From the NCBI GenBank assembly GCA_003427395.1, contig BFEA01000539.1, positions 1,042,589-1,063,105 of the forward strand: a stretch of 20,517 nucleotides of DNA. Direction: 5' to 3'. The stretch comes from Chara braunii. Lineage: Eukaryota > Streptophyta > Charophyceae > Charales > Characeae. Shown here in pieces: positions 8,591 to 17,769 of this stretch (its first letter is position 1; every line of letters begins with the position of its first letter). The position numbers and the translations under genes are program-made. The notes under the pieces were generated by a model. That model did no database searches. It was not told the origin of the DNA and saw only the letters and a program-made list of their open reading frames with translations.

Positions 8591-9430
8591 TAGTTACATC
8601 GTCTCAGCACGAGCATTGTTGGGACTGTGGCATTATCATTTCCTAACATAGAGCACTAATTCCCTTCGGGGCTGCCTCAACACCCTTCCTGCTTCTAGAA
8701 CTCCTTCTTCCTGCAGACCCAGTCCCTGCCTGGAGATTGCGGGCTGACTCCTGCTTTGCTGTCCCCCTTTGGTTTGTCACTCCTAATTCAATCCCAGATG
8801 TTTGCAACCCCCCCGTCAATCTCTTGCGTGTATACGTGATCGCCAGAGGCGGTTAGTTAGTATTCATCCTTTTCCCCTGCTTAGTTTCCAGAGCGGTAGT
8901 TCCCGAGGGATCGTTCTCCCGACCATTCAAAGCATGGAGTCGCAGCCTGTGTATCCAGGGTGGCGTCATTGGTGTCTGCTTCCTTCTGTTGGCTTGGGCT
9001 ATATGTCTTGTCTTGTCCGCTGTCTTGACATTGGTTTGTTTGAAGCACCCTCGTCTTCTGCTCTCAATAAGAGTTTACCCGGGGTCGTCACCCGTGTCCT
9101 GATCGTTGTCGCACCTACCCACTGCTGGAACAAAAGGAGGAGGGGAGAAGGGGGGGGGGGGAAGAGGAGCATACAGATGGGGTTGGAGGGGGTGGGGGTG
9201 GGTGGGCACGGTGACAAGGGGTGATGAGTGGACCGTCTGTGACCAACACAAAATTGGTCGGAAGATATGGTACTTCGAACTCCGCGAAAGGTCTGCGTTG
9301 CCATGTAGGTTCTGTGGCTCTCCATGGCTTCCAGTGGATGTCGAGTGCTTATGTGACGAACCACTTTCTGTAACGCGCGATTTTCTGCGCGGTTGCAATG
9401 AGGGGTCCTAAGCTGGGAAGATTGGGCCAA
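8591..9430. other. No recognised gene; G-rich tract at 9134-9206
   Basis: Neither strand encodes a recognisable domain. The sequence is pyrimidine-rich to about 9120. It then changes to a purine tract (GGAGGAGGGGAGAAG, a run of G, GAAGAGGAG) and a series of four or more G-runs ending near 9206 with quadruplex-forming potential. A poly(A)-signal-like AATAAG lies at about 9066. It could be old LTR or UTR material, but no repeat partner is seen. Confidence 0.4.
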
Positions 9431-10142
9431 TTACAGGAGATCGGGATCGGTGGAGAATTGCATTAGTGTCCTCGTTTTTTCGTCCTTTTTCGTCGTTTCT
9501 TTTTCGAATGGCCAAGCACGGGGACGGGTGTCTCTTGGGACGGCCAATGGAGTGATTGGTCGGATGGATGTCTGGCGCGCCACCACGCGCGCGATTAATA
9601 AAGGTTGACGTCGTTTCTTTCGGTTCGATTTTGATCTTTTGGGCAAGGACATCGCGAGGGAAATTGCTTCGTTCTTTTTTAAATTCCTTTTTAATCTTTT
9701 TCGAATTTTGTCGAACCCCCGATGGCTCTCGGAATTTCGGACTTTCCTTCAGGAACTTATGCTTTTTGCTTTTTCGCACTAGATAGGAATTTAGGAATTC
9801 AGTAATTAGGACTTTTTCTGCTGCGCGATGCCTTTTGTCTACGCGCTTCTTCATGCGGCTGCAACGGTACTCTGATTAGTGGGCGCCCTTAATCGTGTGT
9901 GTAACTGTAATTTTGGCGGGCGCCATTGTAACTGTATCTTTCTTCTTGCACTTCGTCTCTCCCGCCCTCCCTCTCTTTCTTTTGCTGAAATTTTGTAAGC
10001 CGCGGTTTGCATGCTCGGATCGATGCGTGGAAAAGGGTTACGTCCTCCACGCCGCGGCCGATCATGCAGAACGCAGGCGCTCCCTCTCTAATCCGCACTC
10101 TAAGTCCTAGTAATTCCGTGTTCTTCGCGCATGCATGCACGC

Positions 10143-10149
10143 TATAAAT
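10143..10149 (+). promoter_or_regulatory. TATA-like box, candidate gypsy promoter
   Basis: TATAAAT sits in a GC-rich surround, about 1.55 kb upstream of the PBS and on the same strand as gag. It would place a transcription start near 10170-10180. It is supported only by motif and position. Confidence 0.35.
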
Positions 10150-10626
10150 TTCGGCTGCGCGATTAGTCAGCTCTCTTAACCCGTTGTTGGAAGCTCGGGG
10201 TTGCGCGATCAGGAAGGGTCGGCACACGAGCAAGGCAAGAGGTGAGTAGAGTAGGAGTTGGGCGACCCGACGGGCTGGTGCCGAACGCGTCGGATTGACA
10301 TGGGCCACGACGGACTGTGGGCACAGGCGAATCCGACGGGTGCGGGAGGACTAAGCGGGGTGACAACTTCGTGGGTTGGTGCGTGACGACGGACTGTCTG
10401 CATCGGAGAGAAAGAGAGAGAGGAGAGAGAGTTGAGGTCGATGGACGCGAATTTGCTGTTTTCTTGTCTCTTCCCCCTCCTCATCTATGTACATACATTT
10501 TGATTGCGGCTCCGGGCGGTTTGCCCGTTCTTATTTTTGTTTCGGCTTTCTGAAATCTGGGCTTGGGTTTTTGCTCACATTTGTCCTTGCGATGTCCGGC
10601 CTGCTTGCATTATGAGTATGATTGTC

Positions 10627-10659
10627 GAATGTATGAATGTATGAATGTATGGATGTTAT
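10627..10659 (+). repeat. GAATGTAT tandem repeat
   Basis: Three exact units of GAATGTAT are followed by a degenerate fourth (GGATGTTAT). Confidence 0.8.
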
Positions 10660-11098
10660 GACTGCTTGTCTATCTTTTTGCTGAGAATCCCTGTCCTTGC
10701 GTTATGTCTGTGTCGAATCTTTACCTGCACCTGATGTCGCTGTAGATGGGATAAGAATCTGGCCCGATAGTGATTTTGTTCTCGTTTTTGCTTATCCCGC
10801 AATGGGGGTTGCGATATGATTGCATCTTGCATAATCGACGATCCGAAGTCTGGTCCCGCGAATGCCACGTGAGAACACGTGTAAACGCGATCCGAGTCGT
10901 GCCCTTACACGCATTTTCGTGCGTCGATTCGCTCACCCAAAAAGGAATCGCGGCGGAACCATCATCCCGTACGAGCACGCTGAGGCGCCACTGAGTCTGC
11001 CTGTCCTACACGTGCTCGTGCGCGGTGACGATATCCCGACCCGCGCTATCCCATTGACGATGATACCATGACGCGATCTCGGGGCTCAGACTAGTCCT

Positions 11099-11545
11099 AT
11101 GACCCGGACTATTTCACCCCTCATAAGAACACAATACCCCTGTCACACGGAGAATCGGCTATGTCTGCGGGAATTCCACTATGCCACCTCTAGCGACCCT
11201 CCGTGCTCCGATTTCCTTTCTCCCGACCACACCTACTACTACTACTTCACCCACCCGGGATTCGTTGAGATCACCACCAGTTTCCCTCATTTCCGACTCC
11301 TTCTCCCGTATCATCAACTCAGTGTCGTTCCGTGGCCGGCCATAGCCCCCTATTGGCCCAATACGTTTTGCGTGAACTGCCGACCCAGCGGCGCAACTCC
11401 GGAATTCCGAAGGCCCAACCCAGGTACGCGGCGGCCTGCGCCACGTGGCGGCCCCCGACGGCCTAACTTTTCAGGACCATCTCCACCACGGAGGAATTTT
11501 CCCGTAACCCGTCGCCCACAGTGTTCCGGCCCCTTCAGATTGTGA
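11099..11545 (+). CDS. Doubtful 148-residue Arg/Pro-rich ORF in the leader
   Basis: This ATG-initiated frame lies upstream of the PBS. Its C-terminal half is rich in Arg and Pro (RRPNPGTRRPAPRGGPRRP) and the N-terminal half has no domain I recognise. GC-rich DNA gives such frames by chance, and it may lie inside an LTR. Some plant gypsy lineages carry an extra ORF before gag, but those lie after the PBS, so the parallel is weak. Confidence 0.15.
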   Translation: MTRTISPLIRTQYPCHTENRLCLREFHYATSSDPPCSDFLSPDHTYYYYFTHPGFVEITTSFPHFRLLLPYHQLSVVPWPAIAPYWPNTFCVNCRPSGATPEFRRPNPGTRRPAPRGGPRRPNFSGPSPPRRNFPVTRRPQCSGPFRL

Positions 11546-11692
11546 AACCCTTGCGCGCGCACCCCTCATACGCCTAATTGCATTCATATCCTTAAGGCTC
11601 CCCCACTTCCTCCCAAAATCCTTGGCACACCCCTTTTCGCACTTCCAAGCCCACACTCCACTCCGATCAGGAAGTCCCGCTGGGCGTGAGGT

Positions 11693-11705
11693 TGGTATCG
11701 AAGCC
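11693..11705 (+). promoter_or_regulatory. Gypsy primer binding site (initiator-Met tRNA-like)
   Basis: TGGTATCGAAGCC matches the usual plant initiator-Met PBS, TGGTATCAGAGCC, at 11 of 13 bases, with GA in place of AG at positions 8-9. It lies 141 bases before the gag ATG on the same strand. The tRNA 3' end primes minus-strand DNA synthesis in LTR elements. No CA dinucleotide ends immediately upstream, so the LTR edge remains undefined. Confidence 0.5.
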
Positions 11706-11846
11706 CAACACGTGGCCAGGGTCTTAGGATTGATAGCGCGTTAATTAGGGGACCTGGTTAATCGTGCGCGACCTCGCTTCCGGAACCCTCATAGACGCGA
11801 CCCTATCGTCACCCGAAGCAGATCGGCTAATCGACGAGCAGCCAAT

Positions 11847-12962
11847 ATGGCTGCCAATGCGCAAAACCCGATTCCGCAACAAATTGCTAACCCACCAAAT
11901 CAACCTGTCCCACGTGCACGAGCTCCCATGACGCCACCTGATCTCTATTTGTTTGATCTCGCACACCATCTCGCAGGAGCATGGCTGGCCACACTTAGAG
12001 CCCAACAATACACTGACAACAAAGCACAGATCAACATTCTGGCTCGAATGGGAGGAGACACTCATCATTGGTTTAGTACCTATGTATGGGTGGATCTCCC
12101 AACCTTCGAATGGGACTTCATGAACCGATTCGATTATGTCCACCCTGAGCAAGCGCTGTACATGACCAAGGACCGAGTGCAAAAACCCCTCGAATCCGTT
12201 GCGGAATATCGAAACCGGTTCTACAAAATGTTTGTAAAAACTGAGCAAGGTGAGCAAGTAGGGAGAGATTTGTTCATTGATGGACTCTGCAGTCGAACGA
12301 TAAGGGCAAAGTTGCGAAAGCAATTTTCCCCCATCACTCATACACTACAACAAATTATGGCTGCTGCGGAAGAAATGGAACGGAAGTTCGTGGCGAACTT
12401 CCTGGAAGGAGAAGACTACCCTAGAGACGGAGATTCGACCGAGCTCGCACGAGCGAGAGCAGAGCTGGCCGCCTTGCAGAACGAATTTAAAATTATGGGG
12501 TTTGTATTAGGACCTGTCACCTATATGGAACAAATAGGCCCCAAACGAGTAATCCTAAGTGAGACTCCGAGCATCTCTGCTCCTATGATGCCCCCGCCCA
12601 TCAGGGCACTACCCCCCCCCCCAGTTGAGGCTCCCGCACGAACGAACGAGTCGGCGACCATTTTCGAACTAACCAAAACCTTGATTAGTTTGACACAGGA
12701 AAGCGAAAAGGAGCAGTGAGAGCACAATGCTCGGCTGGAAGCCATGATGAGGAACATGCGGCCCATTGCGGTACGCGCCCCTCCGATGCAGCAAGGATTA
12801 GCTCCGGCACGTGGGATCGGAGGAGTAGCAAATAATCTGAATGTCTGTTATGCCTGTTATCAGCCAGGACACCTAGCCCGCGATTGCCCCCACCGACCCC
12901 CACAACAGCGGATTGGGGTCGCACCTATGGATGCGGCTCCCATCGCCAACGGACCTGGATGA
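11847..12962 (+). pseudogene. gag: Gag polyprotein with CCHC zinc knuckle
   Basis: It starts at an ATG in good context (A at -3, G at +4). The first 290 codons contain a retrotransposon gag core: HHWFSTYVWVDLPTFEW, then the conserved 'ESVAEYRNRFYKM' and 'GLCSRTIRAKLRKQF' segments, and a Glu/Arg-rich helix. A TGA at 12717-12719 interrupts it, but the same frame continues (EHNARLEAMM) to a nucleic-acid-binding knuckle CYACYQPGHLARDC at 12846-12887, the C-x2-C-x4-H-x4-C form. Gag forms the virus-like particle and packages RNA. Because the knuckle lies beyond the stop in the same frame, the TGA is either a nonsense mutation (for example from CGA) or a site needing readthrough. The frame stops again at 12960. 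Confidence 0.85.
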
Positions 12963-13141
12963 GTCGGAGCTTTGATGGAAGAAGTAGAGGGTGGGGGAAG
13001 TGCCCTGGCCACCACGGAAGAGGCCGCCGAGCTAATCCCGCTAGATCAGTACGTATCGCGGGGATACCCTGGACTTGTAATGATCGAAACAATCAGACCA
13101 GCGCCAGAACCGAAAGAGGTGGCGGAGTGCCGTCTCTAGGA
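12963..13141 (+). pseudogene. Gag-protease linker, frame-broken
   Basis: Following the gag frame past the TGA at 12960, an acidic linker (MEEVEGGGSALATTEEAAELIP) is readable up to a TAG at 13137-13139. After that the protein-like frame moves by -1 to the protease frame. It has no domain and joins gag to pol. Confidence 0.5.
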
Positions 13142-13863
13142 GAAATGGAGTCGAGAGGACCCACCTTCGTCACTGGAGAGATCGATGTATTAAATATCAT
13201 CCGACCCCTGGACCATCGGATCCCCCTTCTGATCGGTCATCTACTCTCAATCTCCGAGCAAGCCAATGAGTGAATGTTAGAGCATTGCAAGGCAAACCGA
13301 AAGCGATTCGCCCTCGCCCGAACACGAAATGCAAAAGCCAAAGGCCCCGCGCTAAAAGAGAACCCAACAGGCACTCCGGATCCGATACGCGTGGGTTTAA
13401 TTCAGAAAGACGATTATTTCCTACGGATTAAACCAATTCCATGGAAATCTGCAGAATGCGATATAGAAATTTGGGGAATTCCTTACAACGCAATTATAGA
13501 TTCGGGAGCAGCGGTGTTAGCAATTTCACTGAGAGTGGTCGAAAGGGCAGGTAGGAAAAACGATCTGATCATGCTCACTGAGAAAGATCAGTTCTTTTCG
13601 GCAGATGAGGAAAAGATCAAAACTGTGGGGAGAATGACCAATGTCGCTTTCCGATTGGGTAAAGTGCATGCGCTTGGGGATGTCGTAGTACTAGATGTCA
13701 ATACGTACGACGTTCTCTTCGGACTTCCAGCTCTTGTGGCATTACGAGCAAACTTGGACTTCGAATGACGATCGATCATCCTCATAATACAGGAGGAAAA
13801 CCCTACGCTATGCCCATGCGATTGACCGTTCACACTGCTATTAACACGGTTCCACGAGTTTAG
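13142..13863 (+). pseudogene. Retropepsin-like aspartic protease region
   Basis: The frame is open from about 13142, with an in-frame TGA at 13271 directly followed by ATG. The protease core has the active-site motif IIDSGAAVLAISL (catalytic Asp codon at 13499) and the family's distal 'DVLFGLPAL' segment, corresponding to the 'ILG' helix of retropepsins. The enzyme would act as a dimer to cut gag-pol. The frame ends in TGA at 13766. The protein-like reading then moves to another frame (TGGKPYAMPMRL), so a one-base loss near 13765 is likely. That frame ends in TAG at 13861. Confidence 0.8.
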
Positions 13864-13866
13864 CCG

Positions 13867-14430
13867 ATGATGGCAAGGACTCTCCGCATGATCTCCTGGG
13901 AGAAATCCGCAGAAGAAGAGTCATCAACAGATGATGCGGAAAGCAATAACGAGGATGATCCGGAGATCTTGAAATTAGCACGACAACGTGTTTGTTACCC
14001 GCCACCCAAAACGATAGCGAGAACGATGCAACTAACCAGCCGAAAAATTCAAAGGACCAAGGCGATGATCTTGGGTGAGCCCCTCGTGCAGATTTCGAGG
14101 ATGGTCGATTCTTTGGAACCCCCTCAAACTCTGTACGAAGGAATCACCCCTCTCATTGCCCGGTACAGCGACAAGAAGCATTACTGTGACATTACGGATC
14201 TACCCAAGTCCTTACTAACCTCGGCTAAACAAGTGAGATTGTTACGCTTGGGGGCGGAAGCAAGCTCTCTGGAACCCTCTGGGCGTTTTGAAGCGGAAAC
14301 AAACGAACTGGGAATAAAGATCGCAACTAAGGAAGTGCCATGGCAGGATGTTTGTGACGGGATTACCCCGGAAGGACACGTGGCAATCCGAGAAGAAGAT
14401 GCTTAGATGATGGTCACGGTGTTCTCCTGA
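13867..14430 (+). pseudogene. Protease-RT spacer of pol
   Basis: About 180 codons in the same frame as the downstream RT, with no recognised domain. It is charged, with an acidic N-terminal stretch (EEESSTDDAESNNEDD). It is bounded by stops at 13861, 14404 (TAG) and 14428 (TGA) that lie in the RT frame. This is part of one broken pol polyprotein, not a separate gene. Confidence 0.6.
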
Positions 14431-14469
14431 CGATCGGATGATTCCTTCATCTCGGCGCCTCCACCCGAC

Positions 14470-16087
14470 TTGACAAAACAGGCGAACACGAAACAGATTG
14501 ACGTTCTGATCTGGGACCAACTCTTTGAACTACACGTTTCACAATATGTGCCGGAGGAAATCCACCGGGTAATTGCGGATATTCTAACGGAATATCAAGA
14601 AGCGATTAGTGTGTCAGACACTGACATTGGGTTGTCGTTAGTAATCCAACACGAAATTCAGACAGGAACTCACTCCCCGATTCATTGCAAACCTTATCGC
14701 TATTCCTTGATTGAACGCAAAAAGGCTCTCAAACGAATTTTGGAGTTCGAAGCCAGTGGTTGGATTGAACCCGCTACTTGACCTTGGTCCTTTCCCGTAG
14801 TATTACTACCAAAGAAGAACGGAGCAATTCGCATTTGCATTGATTCTCGCAAGCTGAATGAAATCACGATCAAAGATGTGTATCCCCTCCCCCGGATTGA
14901 TGATCTGTTGGATGCGATTGGATGCGCTAAATATTTCAGCAAGTTTGATATTCGGCATGGCTTCCATCATATTCTAGTAAGAGAAGAAGATCGGTCGGAG
15001 ACAGCCTATGTGTTCTTTGAGGGCACGTGGCAGTGGGTTCGGTGTCCAATGGGGATTTGCAATGCGCCTGCCACGTTTCAGCTAGCGATGAACATGACGT
15101 TCCAGAACTTTGTCAGCAAGATACGGCTGATGCAAAAAATGATTAACTTCTGCGTGATCGTGTACATGGACGACATCCTGGTCTATTCGGAAACCTATCA
15201 CGGGCATGCGCAACACATCGAATGGACATTGGGTGCATTGAGAGACGCTGGGTTCAAGATTGTGCTTGAGAAGAGCGAATTTTTCCTCTCGGAAATTTCG
15301 TTCTTGGGTTATGTCGTGACACGTGGAGGATTGCGGCCAGATTCGAGAAAAGTTGCGGCAGTGAAGGAAGCTCCGGTTCCCACGTCACTGATGCAGGTTC
15401 GAGCCTTCTTGGGACTGGCATCGTATTACCGGTGCTTCATCAAGGGCTTTGCCGCGATTGCACGACCACTAACGAACCTATTACGGAAGGACCAGCCTCT
15501 CAGCTGGGACGCGGAGTGCCAACAGGCCTTTGCAACCCTCAAGGACGCTCTGGCAACGGCCCCTATTTTGATTCGACCGGACCCCTCGAAGCAGTTCATT
15601 CTCATCACGGACTGGCAGCCGAAAGCTATTTCCGCTATTCTAGTGCATAAGGGAAACGATGGTCGCGAACACGTCATCGAATACGCATCACGAACCGTAT
15701 TGGACGAACGAAGAAACGACTCCGCACCTCAGGGTGAGTGTTATGCGGTAGTTTGGGGAATCCAACACTTCCATCCGTATCTCTACGGACAGAAGTTTCG
15801 CCTCGTAACGGATCACGAGCCTCTGCTGGCGCTAAAGAAACTCACCAACTACATGGGCATGATTGGTCGTTGGGCGGTGCGACTACAAGAATACGACTTC
15901 AATATCGTCTATCGAAAGACAGAGTGACACGGCAATGCGGACGGGCAGACACATCTACATCGACCTGCCAAGATACCAAAGGGCGAGGAAATTACACCGT
16001 GGAAAGAGCCGGACCTGACTAACGAGCCGAAGTACGGACAAGTGGTAGTTCTCCCACGTGGCAAGAAACAAAACGGTGGCGATGGGT
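14470..16087 (+). pseudogene. pol: Reverse transcriptase and RNase H of pol
   Basis: One frame with in-frame TGA at 14779 (just before PWSFPVVLLPKKNG, the RT entry motif) and at 15925. RT has motif A (FSKFDIRHGF, Asp at 14947), the FQLAMNMTF segment and the YMDD box at 15163-15174. The connection has FLGLASYYRCFIKGFA. RNase H follows with Asp in TDWQPKAI, Glu in QGECYAVVWG and Asp in LVTDHEPL, three of the family's acidic residues. TDW replaces the more common TDAS. After the second TGA the frame reads HGNADGQT, the end of RNase H (family 'HGNADALSR'), so that stop is also internal. It copies element RNA into cDNA. Confidence 0.9.
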
Positions 16088-16771
16088 GATGGAGGTAACC
16101 CCACTACCCCTCTTTCTCCCCCTTCCTCCTTGTCTCTCCTCTCCCTGCCTGACAAATTTTGCTATTTTTGCGAAGCCATCTCCCGCGTCTATTCGGTCTC
16201 CATGTGTCCTAACGGGATGGGATATGCGGATTGGATAGATTGCCGACAGTGTGTTGCACGGGCCCATGGCTCGTGCATCCAATACAGGAATGATAGTAAA
16301 ACATGGTTGTGCCCCTTGTGCCGGACAGACAAAATTCCGACCGAGGCTCGCTTTTTGGATGTCACGTCAGAAGGGTTGGAAAAGACCCGAAAGTTTAGAA
16401 GGGCCGAAGTATGGACGAATATTGTCTTAATTGCCACCCTAGTAGGTAACCCCCTCCAGGATTTCACCAAGGAAGATCGGAGGAGGGCCAATGAAAGGGT
16501 TCGGGATTATCGATGGATAGAGGATAGATTAGAAAAACGGAAAACGGACGGCAGTGGGGTTTGGATGGTGGTGCCGCATCCGTTCATGCGGTATGACTGG
16601 GTTAAGACAGCGCATGAGGAAACGGCTCATTTTGCTGTACGAATTACGGAGTCCACTATCGACAAAAATGAGTGGTACTTGTCCAATATCCGCGACGATG
16701 TGAAGTACATCGTCGCCACCTGTCAAGTCTGCGCCGCTGATAAGCGCCGATTCAGCCGCCAAGGTCGATAG
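16058..16771 (+). pseudogene. PHD-like zinc finger plus integrase HHCC finger
   Basis: This frame is +1 from RNase H and overlaps its end. A Ser/Pro linker precedes a cysteine-rich module at 16160-16321: CYFC, DCRQC, AHGSC, WLCPLC. That is C-x2-C, C-x2-C, H-x2-C, C-x2-C, the Cys4-His-Cys3 order of a PHD finger, including the Trp before the last Cys pair. The aromatic residue usually before the His is Ala here. About 95 residues later comes the normal integrase N-terminal finger (16613-16732): H-x4-H, then C-x2-C in TCQVCAADKRR. PHD fingers commonly read histone H3 tails, so a targeting role is possible but inferred. A RING-type fold is the main alternative. It ends at TAG 16769. Confidence 0.7.
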
Positions 16772-17261
16772 TGCCCACGGTTGTTGAACGACCATTTCAG
16801 AGAGTAAGCATGGACACTACCGATATAGTGGTGCCCCTTGGCCCTAATAGTTGCGAATATTCAGTCCTATTGGTATTTGTCGACCACTTCTCAAAATGGA
16901 TCGAAGCGTATCCTTGTCGCACGCGACAAGCCACGGAAATCGCACGATATGTCAACCGTTCCTCGGGATGCATCAGGATACGGAAGAAATTCTGACCGAC
17001 AACGGGGCTGAATTCTAGGGAGAAGTGTTAAGGAATCTGGTCCTACATGGCGTCGCCATACGGAACACTGCACCCCACATGTCACAATCCAATGGGCTGG
17101 TCGAAAACGCTAACCGGGTGATAAAAACATTGTTGCGACGAAACATCGCGGCACGGGATCCGAGACCTTGGCCCGATATCGTCGATCACATCCTGGCGGT
17201 CCATCGCGGAATGCCCCACGAATCGACGGGGTTGAGCCCCTTTACCAAGCCTCCCAGATGA
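16771..17261 (+). pseudogene. Integrase catalytic core (DDE), two frames
   Basis: The first part (to TGA 16993) reads RVSMDTTDIVV with the first catalytic Asp, and VDHFSKWIEAYP, the hallmark of the rve fold. The second part, in another frame from about 16960, reads EEILTDNGAEF with the second Asp. An in-frame TAG follows (17016), then HMSQSNGLVENANRVIKTLL with the catalytic Glu. All three residues survive, but a one-base shift and a stop separate them. The core would join element DNA ends to the target. It ends with GLSPFTKPPR and TGA at 17259, beyond which the C-terminal domain is in a third frame. Confidence 0.8.
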
Positions 17262-17268
17262 GTCTACG

Positions 17269-17769
17269 TTGAACCGACGGCCCACCAGGGCTACGGCTCA
17301 GGACAAGGCCAAACGACACCTAGAGTTAATGGAACGGTCGCTGCCCAGGCTAGCCCGAAAGCGACAGAAAATGACCGAACTAGCCCAGGGCCGACAGGTC
17401 CGGAGCTACGAGGCCCGAAATGGGAATGCGGGTCCGCGGCCCCAGTACGAATTGGGGGATATGGTGCAGGTGAGGAAATGTGCTCGCCAAGGTAAGCTAG
17501 CGCCACGATTCTTCGGACGATATCGCATGATCCAGCTCGGCCCCAACGGCGTGGACACCGTGCGTCTCGCCCCTGAAGTCTCTGGCAGTCGATCGGCTCG
17601 TCCGATCACATGCCACGTGTCCTATCTTCGCCTCCTTCCCTCTGCTCCGTCTCCCTCTCCCTCGATTTCTCTTTCTGAGGAAGCCGACGACGACGGCTCG
17701 GACTCTCCGCCATCTCCCTCCCTTTCTTGCTCCCTCTCTGCCACCCCGTCACCCCCGCTATCGCCATGA
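17269..17769 (+). pseudogene. Integrase C-terminal domain with Ser/Pro acidic tail
   Basis: A helical basic stretch (MERSLPRLARKRQKMTELAQ) precedes a small beta domain: YELGDMVQVRK, KLAPRFFGRYRMIQ, DTVRLAPE and HVSYLRLLPS. This is the usual gypsy integrase C-terminus, with GRY in place of the GPY of the GPY/F module. The tail is Ser/Pro-rich and acidic, and no chromodomain is seen. The frame opens only after a shift from the catalytic core near 17262. Its stop TGA (17767-17769) overlaps the ORF3 ATG (17766-17768). Confidence 0.75.

Larger units (their letters stand above)
9431..11692 (+). other. Non-coding region upstream of gypsy PBS; possible 5' LTR or leader
   Basis: There is no recognised gene. 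By position before the primer binding site, part of this must be the 5' LTR if the element is structurally normal, but no matching 3' copy is visible in the window, so no boundaries are given. It contains a TATA-like box at 10143, inverted CCAAT motifs (about 9542-9561), a GA-rich run at 10405-10431 and GAATGTAT repeated three times at 10627-10650. The base just before the PBS does not give the usual CA end of an LTR. Confidence 0.35.

Noticed and set aside
8617-9132. Possible solo LTR starting TGTTGGGA and ending GGAACA
   Set aside because: Only four terminal bases are inverted, there is no flanking duplication, and no PBS or second copy is present.
10242-11475. Possible leader intron (AG/GTGAGT donor near 10242, TTTTCAG acceptor near 11475)
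   Set aside because: The donor fits well, but the only branch-like motif is too close to the acceptor and there is no transcript evidence.
12959-13273. ATGA overlap at the gag stop opening a 104-codon frame
   Set aside because: Its first half is an Arg/Gly-rich chance-like translation, whereas the gag frame remains protein-like past the TGA. A frameshift near 13140 explains the data better.
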